Assembly (NCBI RefSeq): GCF_017726655.1
Contig: NZ_CP072308.1
Location: forward strand, 1,798,001 to 1,862,000
Direction: 5' to 3'
DNA: 64,000 nucleotides
Source of the DNA: Agrobacterium tumefaciens
GTDB lineage: Bacteria; Pseudomonadota; Alphaproteobacteria; Rhizobiales; Rhizobiaceae
Positions 1-10,103 of the stretch are shown here, one piece after another (the first letter of the stretch is position 1; every line of letters begins with the position of its first letter). A model generated the notes under the pieces. It searched no databases, was not told where the DNA came from, and worked only from the letters and a program-made list of their open reading frames with translations. The translations under genes and the position numbers were made by a program.

Positions 1-206
1 TCCCTGAGGATTACGCACCCACCATTGTGGCCGAAAGTTCGAAACAGATTAAGACCATGTCTGTCGCCAGCGCCGTGATGGCGCTCGACATGACGGACGA
101 ACCGGTTCTGCTGTTCCGCAGCCCGGGCAAGGAATATCTCAACATCGTCTACCGACGTCATGACGGCAATATTGGCTGGATCGACGCGGAAACGATCAAG
201 AGCTGA
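1..206 (+). CDS. hpf: Ribosome hibernation promoting factor, long form (C-terminal part only)
   Basis: The gene enters from the left edge; only the last 67 codons are visible (frame starting at base 3, stop TGA 204-206). The visible part carries the dimerisation domain typical of long HPF/RaiA: a methionine-rich 'KTMSVASAVMALDM' helix, 'LLFRSP', then 'NIVYRRHDGNIGWID'. Long HPF joins two 70S ribosomes into inactive 100S dimers in stationary phase. Its position directly upstream of ptsN matches the rpoN-hpf-ptsN order known in alphaproteobacteria. The N-terminal ribosome-binding domain and the start lie outside the window. Confidence 0.85.
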   Translation, partial: PEDYAPTIVAESSKQIKTMSVASAVMALDMTDEPVLLFRSPGKEYLNIVYRRHDGNIGWIDAETIKS

Positions 207-287
207 ACAGTCTGACAAGACGTGGGAGGCAGAGCGCGAAAGCGCCTCTGTCCCCCACCTCTCTCGATGGCATGAAGGAAAAAGAGA

Positions 288-749
288 ATGGCGTTGGCAG
301 ATCTGCTGCAACAAGATGCGATTATTCCCGCCCTCAAGGTGAATTCCAAAAAGCAGTTGCTTCAGGAGCTGGCCGCAAAGGCAGCCAGAATTACCGGAGT
401 CTCGGAACGGGAAGTTTTCGACGTCATCCTCCAGCGTGAAAAGCTCGGTTCGACTGGTGTCGGCCACGGCATTGCCATTCCGCATGGCAAGCTTAACAGC
501 ATTCAGCAGATCACCGGGGTTTTCGCGCGTCTTGAAACGCCGGTTGATTTCGAGGCACTGGACGATCAGCCCGTCGATCTCGTATTTCTTCTGCTCGCAC
601 CGGAGGGCGCCGGCGCCGATCATCTGAAGGCTCTTTCGCGCATTGCGCGGGCCCTGCGCGACCCTGAACTGGTGGCCAAGCTGCGTGCTACCGATTCCGA
701 CACCGCAATATACGCGTTCCTTAATCAGGAACAGGCGACGGCTGCCTGA
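288..749 (+). CDS. ptsN: PTS IIA-like nitrogen regulatory protein PtsN (EIIA-Ntr)
   Basis: A 153-residue cytoplasmic EIIA protein of the fructose/mannitol type, the terminal phosphoacceptor of the nitrogen PTS (PtsP-NPr-PtsN), which in rhizobia controls transport and metabolism rather than taking up sugar. The phosphorylated histidine is His66 in 'GIAIPHGKL'; the surrounding 'EKLGSTGVGHG' is the family signature. ATG 288 follows 'aaggaaaaagag' at a good distance. It lies 81 bp after hpf and is closed by a strong hairpin at 785-805, so hpf-ptsN probably ends one transcript. Confidence 0.95.
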   Translation: MALADLLQQDAIIPALKVNSKKQLLQELAAKAARITGVSEREVFDVILQREKLGSTGVGHGIAIPHGKLNSIQQITGVFARLETPVDFEALDDQPVDLVFLLLAPEGAGADHLKALSRIARALRDPELVAKLRATDSDTAIYAFLNQEQATAA

Positions 750-781
750 CGGCAGGCCTTCTTTCCCAGTTAATGGCAATA

Positions 782-810
782 AAAAACGCGCCCAGAAGGC
801 GCGTTTTTCG
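782..810. terminator. Bidirectional intrinsic terminator between ptsN and grpE
   Basis: Stem AACGCGCC (785-792), loop CAGAA, stem GGCGCGTT (798-805), flanked by an A run on the left and a T run on the right. It can stop ptsN transcripts rightward and grpE transcripts leftward (grpE stop at 831). Confidence 0.85.
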
Positions 811-830
811 TTACATCCAAACGGATGTCC

Positions 831-1466
831 TCAAGCGTCTTTTTCGTTCACGGACGCGGTGCCCGGTTCGGCCGAGGCAGCAGCTTCCGCCTTCGGGCCG
901 CCCTTGGAGACACCGACCATAGCGGGGCGCAAAACGCGGTCGCCAATGGTGAAACCGGCCTGAATCACCTGCAATACGGTGTTGTTGGGAACGGCCGTGT
1001 TGGGAATTTCAAACATGGCTTGGTGGAAATTCGGGTCGAACTTCTGGCCCTCGGCATCGATCTTCTTCACGCCGTGGCGTTCCAGCGTCGACAGCATTGA
1101 CCGCTCGGTCATCTCCACGCCCTCAATCAGGCCGTTGAGACCGGCTTCGCCATTGGTCTTGAGCTCATCGGGAATGGCTTCCAGCGCGCGGCGAAGATTA
1201 TCGGAAACGGCAAGCATATCGCGTGCAAAGGCAGCCATCGAATAGGCCTTGGCATCCTTGACATCACGCTCGGTGCGGCGGCGAAGATTGTCCATCTCGG
1301 CGGCAAGGCGCAGGAATTTATCGCGCAGATCGGCGTTCTCAGCCTTGAGCACCTCCACCGGATCGGGCTCTGCCGTTTCGGCCTGTTCTTCACCTGCCTG
1401 GGCAGGTTCGACAAACTCTTCCGCGACGTCCGCGTCAGGTCCGGGCTTTTTTGTATCGTCGGTCAT
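831..1466 (-). CDS. grpE: Nucleotide exchange factor GrpE
   Basis: A 211-residue GrpE, the ADP-release factor for DnaK. The acidic N-terminus (about residues 1-45) precedes the long coiled-coil helix ('[29 protein letters not shown]') and the C-terminal beta domain ending near '[12 protein letters not shown]', which is the GrpE signature region. It follows hrcA on the same strand with a 116 bp spacer, the usual hrcA-grpE arrangement of alphaproteobacteria. I see no CIRCE repeat in the spacer, so heat control is more likely through an RpoH-type promoter (inference). Confidence 0.97.
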   Translation of the reverse strand: MTDDTKKPGPDADVAEEFVEPAQAGEEQAETAEPDPVEVLKAENADLRDKFLRLAAEMDNLRRRTERDVKDAKAYSMAAFARDMLAVSDNLRRALEAIPDELKTNGEAGLNGLIEGVEMTERSMLSTLERHGVKKIDAEGQKFDPNFHQAMFEIPNTAVPNNTVLQVIQAGFTIGDRVLRPAMVGVSKGGPKAEAAASAEPGTASVNEKDA

Positions 1467-1582
1467 GACGTTCTCCAGATTAGACAGTTAGTGGTTGCGC
1501 CCGATATCGAGCTTTGACGGGCAAAAATCAAGGCTTGCGGCGAAAAGCTTGCCGCAATCTCTTGGGGGACCCGGGGGCCGCC

Positions 1583-2674
1583 CTATCGCTGCTTGCGGGA
1601 AAGGCGCGCCATGATCTGTGCGGTGTAATCCACCATTGGCACGATACGGGCATAATTCAGCCGCGTCGGGCCAATGACGCCGACCGCACCCACGACTCGA
1701 TTGTCCTCATCGCGATAGGGCGCGACGATCAGCGAGGAGCCGGACAGCGAAAACAGCTTGTTTTCCGAACCGATGAAAATCCTCACGCCTGACCCGCTTT
1801 CAGCAAGATTGAGGATTTCGATGAGGTTTTCCTTGCGCTCGAGATCATCGAACAGCAACCGGACCCGGTCGATGTCTTCTTCACCGGCAAGTCCCTCCAG
1901 CAGGTTGGAGCGACCACGCACGATGAGGCGGCCAAGCTTGCCGTCCTCGCTGTCGCCAGCCCACATGGCAAGGCCGCGCTCGACGAGGTCCTGTGCCAGC
2001 GTGCCGAGTTCCGACTGAAGTTCCGCCCGCTGCGTCTGAAACTGGCTGCGCAGTTCCTGCAGCGTCTGGCCCGACAGGTGGGCATTGATGAAATTCGCCG
2101 CCTCGGTCAGTTGCGACGAGGAAATGCCCGCCGGCAACTCGATGATGCGGTTCTCCACCTGATTATGGTCGCCCACCAGCACGGCAAGTGCCTTGGTCGG
2201 CTCCAAGCGGATGAATTCCACATGTTTCAGAATAACGTCGTTTTTCGCGGTCAGCACGAGCCCCGCACCGCGCGACATGCCCGAGAGCATACGGCTCGCC
2301 TCTGTCAGCAATCCGTCCAGCGATTGCTCGTGGCCAGCGACGGGCCCGATCTGGCGATCGATACTGGCCCTTTCCTCGGCGGGCAGATCGCCCACTTGCA
2401 TGAAGGCATCGACGAAAAAGCGCAATCCCGTCTGCGTGGGCAAGCGCCCGGCGCTGATATGCGGCGAATAGATGAGGCCCAGCTCTTCAAGATCGCTCAT
2501 GACATTGCGAACGGAAGCAGGCGAAAGCGACATCGGCAGAAGTCGCGACAGACTGCGCGACCCGAGCGGTTCGCCCGTATCGAGATAGCCTTCGACGATG
2601 CGCCGGAAAATTTCCCGCGACCGTTCATCCAGCAGGGATGCCTGATCTTTTGAAAGCGGTGCAGAAAAACCCAT
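1583..2674 (-). CDS. hrcA: Heat-inducible transcription repressor HrcA
   Basis: A 363-residue HrcA. It has an N-terminal winged helix (about residues 10-90, '[23 protein letters not shown]', '[28 protein letters not shown]') followed by the GAF-like domain and the C-terminal '[26 protein letters not shown]'. It represses groESL through the CIRCE operator, which is not present in this window. It diverges from rph and leads the hrcA-grpE pair. Confidence 0.97.
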   Translation of the reverse strand: MGFSAPLSKDQASLLDERSREIFRRIVEGYLDTGEPLGSRSLSRLLPMSLSPASVRNVMSDLEELGLIYSPHISAGRLPTQTGLRFFVDAFMQVGDLPAEERASIDRQIGPVAGHEQSLDGLLTEASRMLSGMSRGAGLVLTAKNDVILKHVEFIRLEPTKALAVLVGDHNQVENRIIELPAGISSSQLTEAANFINAHLSGQTLQELRSQFQTQRAELQSELGTLAQDLVERGLAMWAGDSEDGKLGRLIVRGRSNLLEGLAGEEDIDRVRLLFDDLERKENLIEILNLAESGSGVRIFIGSENKLFSLSGSSLIVAPYRDEDNRVVGAVGVIGPTRLNYARIVPMVDYTAQIMARLSRKQR

Positions 2675-2711
2675 CTCGTCCGTTCTTTGTCGTCTGTATC
2701 CTGTCGTGGCT

Positions 2712-2739
2712 AATATAATGCGTCGCGCGGCTCCGGCAA
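2712..2739 (-). promoter_or_regulatory. Candidate hrcA promoter
   Basis: On the minus strand a TTGCCG (2739-2734) and TATATT (2717-2712) are 16 bp apart, about 37 bp before the hrcA start codon. This fits a housekeeping-type promoter in the hrcA/rph divergent spacer. It rests on pattern alone. Confidence 0.35.
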
Positions 2740-2810
2740 AATGGAAATTGGCTTTGCAAAAGAACGGCCCGCGTCTTAGAAGGCAGGAACCAACATGGAG
2801 AGTGGATCAT

Positions 2811-3527
2811 ATGCGGCCTTCAGGCAGAAAAACCGACCAGATGCGCAAGGTTTCCTTCGAGCGCAATTTCTCGAAGCATGCCGAGGGCTCCTGTCTCGTG
2901 AAGTTTGGCGACACGCATGTGCTCGTTACCGCAAGTCTTGAAGAAAAGACGCCACCGTGGCTGCGCAACAGCGGCAAGGGCTGGGTCACCGCCGAATATG
3001 GCATGCTGCCGCGTTCCACCCATGAGCGTATGAAGCGCGAGGCTGCCTCCGGCAAACAGGGCGGTCGAACCCAGGAAATCCAGCGTCTTATCGGCCGTTC
3101 GTTGCGCGCGGTCGTTGACTTGCAGGCACTTGGCGAGCGCCAGATCAGTATCGACTGCGATGTCATCCAGGCCGATGGCGGCACCCGCACCGCCTCCATT
3201 ACCGGCGCATGGATTGCGCTGCATGATTGCCTGAAGTGGATGGAAACCCGCAACATGATCAAGGTCGAGAAGGTTCTGAAGGACCATATCGCCGCGATCT
3301 CCTGCGGTATCTTCGCCAGCCAGCCGGTGATCGATCTCGACTATCTCGAGGATTCTTCTGCCGAGACCGACGCGAATTTCGTCATTACCGGCTCGGGCGG
3401 CATCGTCGAGGTTCAGGGAACAGCTGAAGGCGCGCCCTTTTCCGAAGAAGAATTCCTGACGCTGCTCGGTCTCGCCAAGGCCGGCTGCAGCGAGCTGGTC
3501 GCCCTTCAGAAACAGGCGATCGCCTGA
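2811..3527 (+). CDS. rph: Ribonuclease PH
   Basis: A 238-residue RNase PH, the phosphorolytic 3'-5' exonuclease that trims tRNA 3' ends. The start is set at ATG 2811 ('[27 protein letters not shown]'), giving the length normal for the family; the open frame reaches further upstream without homology. '[12 protein letters not shown]' and '[22 protein letters not shown]' are the phosphate-binding and core RNase PH signatures. It heads a plus-strand run rph-rdgB-hemW with small spacers, likely one operon. Confidence 0.96.
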   Translation: MRPSGRKTDQMRKVSFERNFSKHAEGSCLVKFGDTHVLVTASLEEKTPPWLRNSGKGWVTAEYGMLPRSTHERMKREAASGKQGGRTQEIQRLIGRSLRAVVDLQALGERQISIDCDVIQADGGTRTASITGAWIALHDCLKWMETRNMIKVEKVLKDHIAAISCGIFASQPVIDLDYLEDSSAETDANFVITGSGGIVEVQGTAEGAPFSEEEFLTLLGLAKAGCSELVALQKQAIA

Positions 3528-3544
3528 GCCGACAGGAAAGTACC

Positions 3545-4189
3545 ATGCGCAAGCTCGAGACCAGAACGATCGTCGTCGCCAGCCACAACAAGGGCAAGAT
3601 CGCCGAAATCGCCGATCTGATCGGGCCTTTCGGTTTCTCCGCCAAATCGGCGGCCGAGCTCAATTTTGTCGAGCCTGACGAAACCGGGACCACCTTCGAG
3701 GAAAATGCCGCCATCAAGGCGCTTGCTTCCGCCAAGGCGTCCGGCCTGCCTGCCCTGTCTGACGATTCCGGGCTTGTCATCGACGCGCTTGACGGTGCGC
3801 CCGGTGTCTATACCGCCAATTGGGCGGAGACGGCTGACGGCACGCGCGACTTCGCCATGGCGATGCAGAAGGTCGAGGATGCGCTTTCCGAATGCGGCGC
3901 CTCAAAGCCGGAAGATCGCACGGCCCGTTTCGTCAGCGTGCTGTGCCTCGCCTGGCCAGACGGCCATGTCGAATATTTCCGTGGAGAGGTGGAAGGCACA
4001 GTCGTATGGCCGCCGCGCGGGACCAGCGGGTTTGGTTATGATCCGATCTTCAAACCCGAGGGTTACGACACCACATTCGGTGAGATGACGGCGGAAGAGA
4101 AACACGGCTGGAAGCACGGCGACAGCTTTGCGCTGTCGCATCGGGCGCGCGCCTTTAAAAAATTCGTAGAAACCTGCCTGGAGGCATAA
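3545..4189 (+). CDS. rdgB: Non-canonical purine NTP pyrophosphatase (dITP/XTP)
   Basis: A 214-residue RdgB/HAM1 protein that hydrolyses dITP, XTP and ITP to monophosphates, cleaning the nucleotide pool. It shows the N-terminal substrate loop '[10 protein letters not shown]', the metal-binding '[23 protein letters not shown]', and '[11 protein letters not shown]' with '[10 protein letters not shown]' at the C-terminus. It is 17 bp after rph with an 'aggaaag' ribosome site. rph-rdgB-hemW is a conserved neighbourhood in Rhizobiales. Confidence 0.97.
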   Translation: MRKLETRTIVVASHNKGKIAEIADLIGPFGFSAKSAAELNFVEPDETGTTFEENAAIKALASAKASGLPALSDDSGLVIDALDGAPGVYTANWAETADGTRDFAMAMQKVEDALSECGASKPEDRTARFVSVLCLAWPDGHVEYFRGEVEGTVVWPPRGTSGFGYDPIFKPEGYDTTFGEMTAEEKHGWKHGDSFALSHRARAFKKFVETCLEA

Positions 4190-4194
4190 ACCCG

Positions 4195-5394
4195 ATGGTC
4201 GGGGAGCATCAACTTTCTGCCCCCGGCGCATCGCTTCTGCCGGATACGGGCGATCCCGGTTTCGGGATCTATCTGCACTGGCCCTTCTGCGCGGCCAAGT
4301 GCCCCTATTGCGACTTCAACAGCCATGTCCGCCACCGCCCGGTGAACCAGGAGCGGTTTACGGCTGCCTTCCTGCGGGAAATGGAACATATGCGGTCGCT
4401 GAGCGGCCCGCGCGTCGTCACCAGCATCTTCATGGGCGGCGGCACGCCCTCGCTGATGGACCCGCAGACGGTTGGCGCGTTGCTGGATGGCGTTGCGCGT
4501 TTCTGGCATGTGCCCGATGGAATCGAGATCACCATGGAGGCCAATCCCTCCAGCGTCGAGGCCGAACGGTTTCGCGGTTATCGCGCGGCGGGAGTAAACC
4601 GTGTCTCCCTCGGCGTGCAGGCGCTGAATGACCGCGACCTGAAATTCCTCGGACGGCTGCATGATGTCGCCGACGCGTTGAAAGCCATCCGGCTGGCGCG
4701 GGAGATTTTTCCGCGCATGTCCTTCGACCTCATCTATGCCCGGCCGAACCAGACGGTGGCGGAATGGGACGCCGAGCTAAAGGAAGCCGTCTCCTACGCC
4801 GTCGACCATCTGTCGCTCTATCAGCTGACAATCGAAGAAGGCACGCCCTTTTATGGCCTGCACAAGGCCGGCAAGCTCATCGTGCCCGACGGCGAACATT
4901 CGGCCGTGCTTTATGAGGCGACGCAGGAAATCACCGAACGTTACGGCATGCCGGCCTATGAGGTCTCCAACCATGCCCGGCCCGGCGCCGAAAGCCGCCA
5001 TAACCTCACCTACTGGCGCTACGGCGATTATGCCGGCATTGGCCCCGGCGCACATGGACGCCTGACGCGTGGCGCTTCCAAGCTCGCAACGGCCACCGAA
5101 CGCCACCCCGAGACTTGGCTGGAAGCCGTCGAACGGGAGGGCCATGGCATGATCGATCAAGAACTGCTTGGCGTCGACGAGCAGGCCGACGAATTGCTGT
5201 TGATGGGACTTCGCCTGCGCGAGGGCATCGACCTCGCCCGCTGGAGCGACCTTTCCGGCCGCGACCTCGACCCGGAAAAGGAAGAGTTTCTTCTTCAGCA
5301 CGGTTTCGTGGAGAGGCTCGGCAATTCCCGCCTGCGCTGCACACCATCAGGCATGCTTATTCTGGATGCCGTGGTGGCTGATCTCGCCTGCTGA
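4195..5394 (+). CDS. hemW: Radical SAM haem chaperone HemW
   Basis: A 399-residue radical SAM protein. The cluster motif is CxxxCxxC in 'FCAAKCPYCDFNSH' near residue 32, followed by the SAM glycine motif 'MGGGTPSL'. The C-terminal 'HNLTYW' near residue 266 marks HemW rather than true coproporphyrinogen dehydrogenase HemN. HemW binds haem and delivers it to respiratory enzymes. It starts 5 bp after rdgB and is followed by a bidirectional terminator shared with dnaA. Confidence 0.93.
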   Translation: MVGEHQLSAPGASLLPDTGDPGFGIYLHWPFCAAKCPYCDFNSHVRHRPVNQERFTAAFLREMEHMRSLSGPRVVTSIFMGGGTPSLMDPQTVGALLDGVARFWHVPDGIEITMEANPSSVEAERFRGYRAAGVNRVSLGVQALNDRDLKFLGRLHDVADALKAIRLAREIFPRMSFDLIYARPNQTVAEWDAELKEAVSYAVDHLSLYQLTIEEGTPFYGLHKAGKLIVPDGEHSAVLYEATQEITERYGMPAYEVSNHARPGAESRHNLTYWRYGDYAGIGPGAHGRLTRGASKLATATERHPETWLEAVEREGHGMIDQELLGVDEQADELLLMGLRLREGIDLARWSDLSGRDLDPEKEEFLLQHGFVERLGNSRLRCTPSGMLILDAVVADLAC

Positions 5395-5435
5395 CATCAG
5401 CGCGCCTTGTACGAGCCATAGAGCAAGATGAGAAT

Positions 5436-5463
5436 AAAAAAGCGGCCCTGAGGCCGCTTTTTT
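5436..5463. terminator. Bidirectional terminator between hemW and dnaA
   Basis: Stem AGCGGCC (5441-5447), loop CTGA, stem GGCCGCT (5452-5458) with A and T runs on both sides. It closes hemW rightward and dnaA leftward, touching the dnaA stop codon. Confidence 0.9.
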
Positions 5464-7052
5464 CATGCGTTGTTTTCGTTGATCAGGCGCTTCAGCAGCT
5501 CGACCTCATGGCCGAGCTTGGTGTCGCCAGAGATCAGTTCCTCGATCTTGCGCACGGCATGCAGAACCGTGGTGTGATCGCGACCTCCGAACCGGCGACC
5601 AATCTCCGGGAAGGAACGCGGCGTCAGCATCTTGGCGAGATACATGGCGATCTGGCGCGGTTTGACGATGACGCGGGTGCGGCGGTTGGACACCAGCTCC
5701 TGCCGTGACACATTATAGTGCTTGGCGACGATGCGCTGGATATCCTCGATACGGACACGCTTGGCTTCACCCGTTCCGACGAGATGCGACAGCAGCTCAT
5801 CGACACGGTCGACCGAGAGGTTCGGCTCGAAAGAGCGACGGAACATCAGCTGGTTGAAGGCGCCCTCCAGCTCGCGACCGCTTGCCGTCACGCTTTTCGC
5901 CACATGGGTCAGGATCTCATCCGAAATCTCGAAGGACGGATCGTCCTGACGGGCCGAGCCGAGGCGACGGTTCAGCATCTCGTAGCGCATGTCGTAGTCA
6001 GGACCTTCGATTTCGATGGCCATACCACCCTGAAGGCGGGAACGGACACGCGGATCGAGCGATTCCAGCTCCCATGGCGCACGATCAGCTGCGACCACGA
6101 CCTGCTTGGCGCTGTCGAGCAGCATGTTGAGCAGATGGCAGAATTCGTGCTGGATCATCTTGCCCTGCAGGAACTGCATGTCATCAATGACGAGCAGGTC
6201 GATGTTACGCAGCGTGTCCTTCAGCGTCAGCGCATCATTGTCGCGGATTGCGGTCGCAAACCGCCACATGAAGTATTCCGCCGTCAGATAGACCACGCGC
6301 GGATTGCGCGGGCTGTCAATCGCCGCATTGGCAATCGCCTGCAGAAGATGTGTCTTGCCGAGGCCAACACCCGCGTGAATGAACAGCGGATTGAACCGCA
6401 CGGCACCCGCACCGGCTTCGGCAATCGTCTTTGCCGCCGCAAGTGCGACGCGGTTGGACGAGCCTTCGACAAAGGTATCGAAGGTGAAGCGTGTGTCGAG
6501 CGGCGAACCGAACAACGGCCCTGACCCGCCCTGGCGCATGGTAGACTGCACTGCGGCAGGCTGCGCCACGGGGGCCGCGGCCGGCTGCGACGGAATAAAG
6601 GACTTGTTACGTGGCGCTGCACCGGCATCCGCAGCGGGCTGCGCCTTGTCATCGATCTGGGCCGGGCGCACCGGGCGGCTGGCCGAGCGGACCAGAATCT
6701 CCACCTTCAGCACATCCGGGTCCTCGCTTTGAACGAGGTTCGTGATCAGATCCATATAACGGTTGTTGATCCAGGACTTCAAAAAAGTCGTCGGAACTGT
6801 AAAACGGACGACGCTTTTCGAAACAGAATGGAGTTTGAGCCGTGCGAACCAGCTTGCATAGACCTCCGGGCCAACCTGTGCCTTGAGCCGCGCGCTGAAA
6901 CGTTCAAATAGCGCATCGTGCGTCACAGCCGATTTGTCCCCTGCCGCGTCTGAGCAAGCTGCATCACATGCCTTTGGTGCGCGGTCCCCATCAGCCACCG
7001 CACCCATCGCCAAATTCAATTGCATATTGCCGCCTTTCAAATTGCCAATCAT
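5463..7052 (-). CDS. dnaA: Chromosomal replication initiator DnaA
   Basis: A DnaA of up to 529 residues. Domain I spans about 45-115 ('[21 protein letters not shown]'), a Pro/Ala-rich linker about 125-180, the AAA+ domain has Walker A 'GVGLGKTH' (228-235) and Walker B '[12 protein letters not shown]', and the C-terminal box-binding helix-turn-helix contains '[16 protein letters not shown]'. Two starts are possible: ATG 7052, or ATG 7025 ('MQLNLAMG'), which has the better ribosome site (AAAGGCGG); I give the longer. The N-terminus before domain I is about 45 residues longer than in many DnaA proteins. The origin does not seem to be next to it. Confidence 0.95.
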   Translation of the reverse strand: MIGNLKGGNMQLNLAMGAVADGDRAPKACDAACSDAAGDKSAVTHDALFERFSARLKAQVGPEVYASWFARLKLHSVSKSVVRFTVPTTFLKSWINNRYMDLITNLVQSEDPDVLKVEILVRSASRPVRPAQIDDKAQPAADAGAAPRNKSFIPSQPAAAPVAQPAAVQSTMRQGGSGPLFGSPLDTRFTFDTFVEGSSNRVALAAAKTIAEAGAGAVRFNPLFIHAGVGLGKTHLLQAIANAAIDSPRNPRVVYLTAEYFMWRFATAIRDNDALTLKDTLRNIDLLVIDDMQFLQGKMIQHEFCHLLNMLLDSAKQVVVAADRAPWELESLDPRVRSRLQGGMAIEIEGPDYDMRYEMLNRRLGSARQDDPSFEISDEILTHVAKSVTASGRELEGAFNQLMFRRSFEPNLSVDRVDELLSHLVGTGEAKRVRIEDIQRIVAKHYNVSRQELVSNRRTRVIVKPRQIAMYLAKMLTPRSFPEIGRRFGGRDHTTVLHAVRKIEELISGDTKLGHEVELLKRLINENNA

Positions 7053-7795
7053 AGCCTGACGATCAAAGATCGATCGTCAGGGATCCCCCTCGTTTATTTA
7101 TGCCCCCAGTGTCCCCCTCGAAAGAACACCAGAGCTCTTACCCGTTTGCGAGTCGGTTATCCCTTTTTCCTCCCCCTCATAGAGAGGCATGCGACACGCT
7201 AAAAACGCTCCTTTCGCTACAACCTTAAGGCGCATTCTTGAAGACAAAAGAACCCATCCCGTTCCGAGACCGAAACGGCACAAAAAGCTCCATGACTTGA
7301 AAAAACGGACCCCGAAGGAACCGCCAGCAAGAAGGTGAATATCGCCGATGACGATCATCGAGATAATCTGTGGACTGAGATCCGCACCCCTTGTTGAAAT
7401 GCATTTAGGCAGGATCGTGGGTAGAGATCAATGGCGTTTTTTCTGCAAAAACGGAGAACGGCCATTGACTCGCAAAGGCCGTTTTGCATCACCGAAGGGG
7501 TGCTAAGCAGAATCGCTTATGAATCAATGAGATTCAATTTTGGCGATTTCCAAGAGCCGTTTTTACCGAAAAAATAAAAATCTTCTTGACTCAAATCTCG
7601 ATGCGACTTCCGTAGAGAAAGCCTACCATCCTCGAGAAGACCTCCGATAACATATTGATTTTACTTTTATTTTCCTGTCGTCTGTTTGACACGCGTTTGT
7701 CACGTTACGACGGCAATGGTTAACGGCCAGTTAGAATCACAAAAAGCCCGGTCAAAAGACCAGGCTTTCTGAATAGTTAATTGTGATTAGCCGGA
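7053..7795. other. 743 bp dnaA-rpsT spacer: dnaA leader with GANTC cluster and inverted repeats
   Basis: No gene is recognisable. GANTC sites (CcrM methylation targets) lie at 7150, 7467, 7510, 7521, 7531, 7588 and 7734; five fall within 126 bp. A 9-bp inverted repeat CTGACGATC/GATCGTCAG (7056-7064, 7072-7080) lies just upstream of the longer dnaA start. A second repeat AACGGCC/GGCCGTT (7457-7463, 7477-7483) is nested in a larger imperfect one (7444-7488). A TTAA-N7-TTAG site lies at 7720-7734. No convincing DnaA-box cluster is present. Confidence 0.7.
7741..7770 (-). terminator. rpsT transcription terminator
   Basis: Inverted repeat AAAGCCCGGTC / GACCAGGCTTT around loop AAAA, ending in a T run when read leftward. 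It lies 26 bp after the rpsT stop and separates rpsT from the dnaA leader. Confidence 0.8.
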
Positions 7796-8062
7796 TTAGG
7801 CCGAAAGAGCCTTAACGCGCTGGGCGAGACGCGACACCTTGCGGGATGCGGTGTTGCCGTGCAGGACGCCGCGGGTGGCTGCGCGCTGGATCTCTGGCTG
7901 GGCAGCCTTCAGAGCTTCGGTAGCGACAGCGAGATCACCGGTAGCGATTGCTTCCTCGACCTTGCGAATGAAGCCGCGAACGCGCGAACGGCGAGCCTTG
8001 TTGACTGCGGTACGGCGAGCGATCTTGCGGGTCGCCTTTTTCGCCGAAGTTGTATTGGCCAT
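7796..8062 (-). CDS. rpsT: 30S ribosomal protein S20
   Basis: An 88-residue, Lys/Arg/Ala-rich S20 with the family opening '[39 protein letters not shown]' and the C-terminal '[22 protein letters not shown]'. It binds 16S rRNA early in 30S assembly. rpsT beside dnaA is a conserved alphaproteobacterial arrangement. It has its own terminator downstream and a 195 bp upstream spacer for its promoter. Confidence 0.97.
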   Translation of the reverse strand: MANTTSAKKATRKIARRTAVNKARRSRVRGFIRKVEEAIATGDLAVATEALKAAQPEIQRAATRGVLHGNTASRKVSRLAQRVKALSA

Positions 8063-8257
8063 GTATGCCTCTCTTCGAATTCAAACCAAATTCCGCAACC
8101 ATAGGATCGGGTCGTTCGAAGACCTCAGGTAACCCAAGAATGCGGGAGTAATTTCGGACAAGCCGGATGGCTTTCCTTAACCGTGGGCGGGCATATACCG
8201 CTAAAGCTTACGCCCGTCAACGCGCAAAACGCTTAAAAGCGCCGATATTCCGAATCC

Positions 8258-9031
8258 TTAGCGATTCCGAAAAGCGGGTTTGCGCTTTTCGACGAAGGCC
8301 GCCATGCCCTCCTTTTGATCCGCCGTGGCAAACAGCGACTGGAAGGAGCGCCTTTCAAATCTCAGGCCCTCCGACAGCGGCACCTCGAAGGAGCGATTGA
8401 CGCTTTCCTTGGCCATGAGCACGGAGGCGCGTGACAGCGAGGCGATGCGCGTTGCAGCCTCCATGGCCTCATCCATCAGACTTGCAGCGGGCACGACGCG
8501 AGAGACGAGACCGGCGCGTTCAGCTTCAGCCGCGTCCATCATGCGTCCGGTCAGAACCAGATCCATGGCCTTTGCCTTGCCGACCGCCCGCGTCAGCCGC
8601 TGTGAGCCCCCCATGCCCGGGATAACGCCGAGGGTGATCTCCGGTTGGCCGAACTTTGCGGTCTCGGAGGCGATGATGAAATCGCACATCATTGCCAGTT
8701 CACAGCCGCCTCCTAGCGCAAAGCCCGAGACTGCAGCGATCACGGGCTTGCGGGTCGCGGCCACCTCGTCCCAGCCGCCGAGGAAATCGCCGACATAGGC
8801 GTCAACGAAATCCAGCCCCTGCATTTCCTTGATATCAGCGCCAGCGGCAAAGGCCTTTTCGGAGCCGGTAATAATGATCGCTCCTATGGAATCATCGTTC
8901 GAAAATGAAGACAGAATGTGCCGCAGCTCTTTCAGAAGCGCTGAATTGAGGGCGTTGAGGGCCTTCGGACGATTGAGGGTGATGACACCCACCTCGTCGC
9001 GTTTCTCAACCAATATCGTTTCATAATCCAC
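8258..9031 (-). CDS. Enoyl-CoA hydratase
   Basis: A 257-residue crotonase-fold protein that hydrates trans-2-enoyl-CoA in beta-oxidation. The start is GTG 9031 ('[29 protein letters not shown]'), preceded by GGGGAG; this gives the family length, while the frame continues open into fpg without homology. The oxyanion-hole motif '[24 protein letters not shown]' and catalytic Glu in '[17 protein letters not shown]' are intact. It lies 32 bp after fpg. Many rhizobial genomes carry the gene at this place. Confidence 0.93.
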   Translation of the reverse strand: MDYETILVEKRDEVGVITLNRPKALNALNSALLKELRHILSSFSNDDSIGAIIITGSEKAFAAGADIKEMQGLDFVDAYVGDFLGGWDEVAATRKPVIAAVSGFALGGGCELAMMCDFIIASETAKFGQPEITLGVIPGMGGSQRLTRAVGKAKAMDLVLTGRMMDAAEAERAGLVSRVVPAASLMDEAMEAATRIASLSRASVLMAKESVNRSFEVPLSEGLRFERRSFQSLFATADQKEGMAAFVEKRKPAFRNR

Positions 9032-9063
9032 GGCAATCTCCCCTTTTTCGTACTCCAACAATG

Positions 9064-9960
9064 TCACTTCTGGCAGGCGGCACAATAGAATGTCGAACGG
9101 CCGGCCTGGACGATCCTTTCGACCGTACCCCCGCATCCGGGTGTCCGGCAAGGCTGACCTTCCTGATCGTAGACCGAAAAGGAATGCTGGAAATAACCAA
9201 GCGTGCCGTCCGTCTGTATGTGGTCGCGCAATGATGAGCCCCCGGCGGCGATGGCATCGGCGATGACATCGCGAATTTTCTCCGTCAGGTCGACGAGTTG
9301 TGCTTTGGGCTTGCCAGCTTTCGTCACCAGCGTTCCTGCCGCCCGCAGTGGCGACAGATGCGCACGCCAAAGCGCCTCGCACACATAGATATTGCCAAGG
9401 CCGGCAATGACCTTCTGATCCAGCAGCGTGCTTTTCAGCGGTTGGCTTTTACCGTCGAACCGGCTTGCGAGATAATCGGCGCTCAGCGTATTGCCTGTTG
9501 GCTCCGGGCCAAGTTCCGCAAAGGCGGGATAAAGATCGAGCTTGTTGCGCTCCACCAGATGCATGAAGCCGAAGCGACGCGGATCATTATAGATGACGGA
9601 GACACGCTGAACTCCCCTGTCGAGATGAAAGACGACGTGGTCGTGCTTGCCGTCCTTCGAGCGGGGATGGTGGAATACGCCGGGTACGCTGCCTTCTGCA
9701 TCGGCCTCCGCTTCCACGCGGAAAGAGCCGGACATGCCAAGATGGGACACGATCGTCAGCCCGTCCTCCAGCTCGATCAGAAGATATTTCGCCCGTCTTC
9801 CGAGCGAGACGATCGTCTTCCCCTCGATAAGCTCCGCGAAATCCTCTGGAAATGGAAAACGCAGGTCGGGGCGGCCGAGGCGGAGCTTGCGAACCCTTGT
9901 CCCCTCCATGGCAGGAGCAAGGCCGCGTCTGACGGTTTCGACTTCTGGCAATTCTGGCAT
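9064..9960 (-). CDS. mutM: Formamidopyrimidine-DNA glycosylase (MutM/Fpg)
   Basis: A 298-residue bifunctional glycosylase/AP lyase that removes 8-oxoguanine. After Met removal the catalytic Pro and Glu of '[14 protein letters not shown]' are at the N-terminus, which fixes the start at ATG 9960. The C-terminal zinc finger is complete: 'CRTPGC' and 'CAAC' about 20 residues apart, with '[10 protein letters not shown]' between. It diverges from ubiE across a 143 bp spacer. Confidence 0.96.
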   Translation of the reverse strand: MPELPEVETVRRGLAPAMEGTRVRKLRLGRPDLRFPFPEDFAELIEGKTIVSLGRRAKYLLIELEDGLTIVSHLGMSGSFRVEAEADAEGSVPGVFHHPRSKDGKHDHVVFHLDRGVQRVSVIYNDPRRFGFMHLVERNKLDLYPAFAELGPEPTGNTLSADYLASRFDGKSQPLKSTLLDQKVIAGLGNIYVCEALWRAHLSPLRAAGTLVTKAGKPKAQLVDLTEKIRDVIADAIAAGGSSLRDHIQTDGTLGYFQHSFSVYDQEGQPCRTPGCGGTVERIVQAGRSTFYCAACQK

Positions 9961-10103
9961 CTGGCTTATCCGGCAGTTTTTCGTTAGGACCATGTGGTCT
10001 ATAAAGTGCACGCGAAATGTCGCGCCCAGGCGATGCGGCAACAGATAGCGTCGCCATGGCGTTTCCGCTATGGTCCGCCACGCAATAAATATGGAGACAG
10101 ACG

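Noticed and set aside
1467..2810. CIRCE element controlling hrcA-grpE
   Set aside because: No TTAGCACTC-N9-GAGTGCTAA-like sequence was found in the spacers before grpE or hrcA.
7053..7795. Chromosomal origin next to dnaA
   Set aside because: Only poor matches to the DnaA box occur (for example TTATCCCTT at 7156 and TGTGGACTG near 7370) and no AT-rich repeats. In related bacteria the origin is near hemE, away from dnaA.
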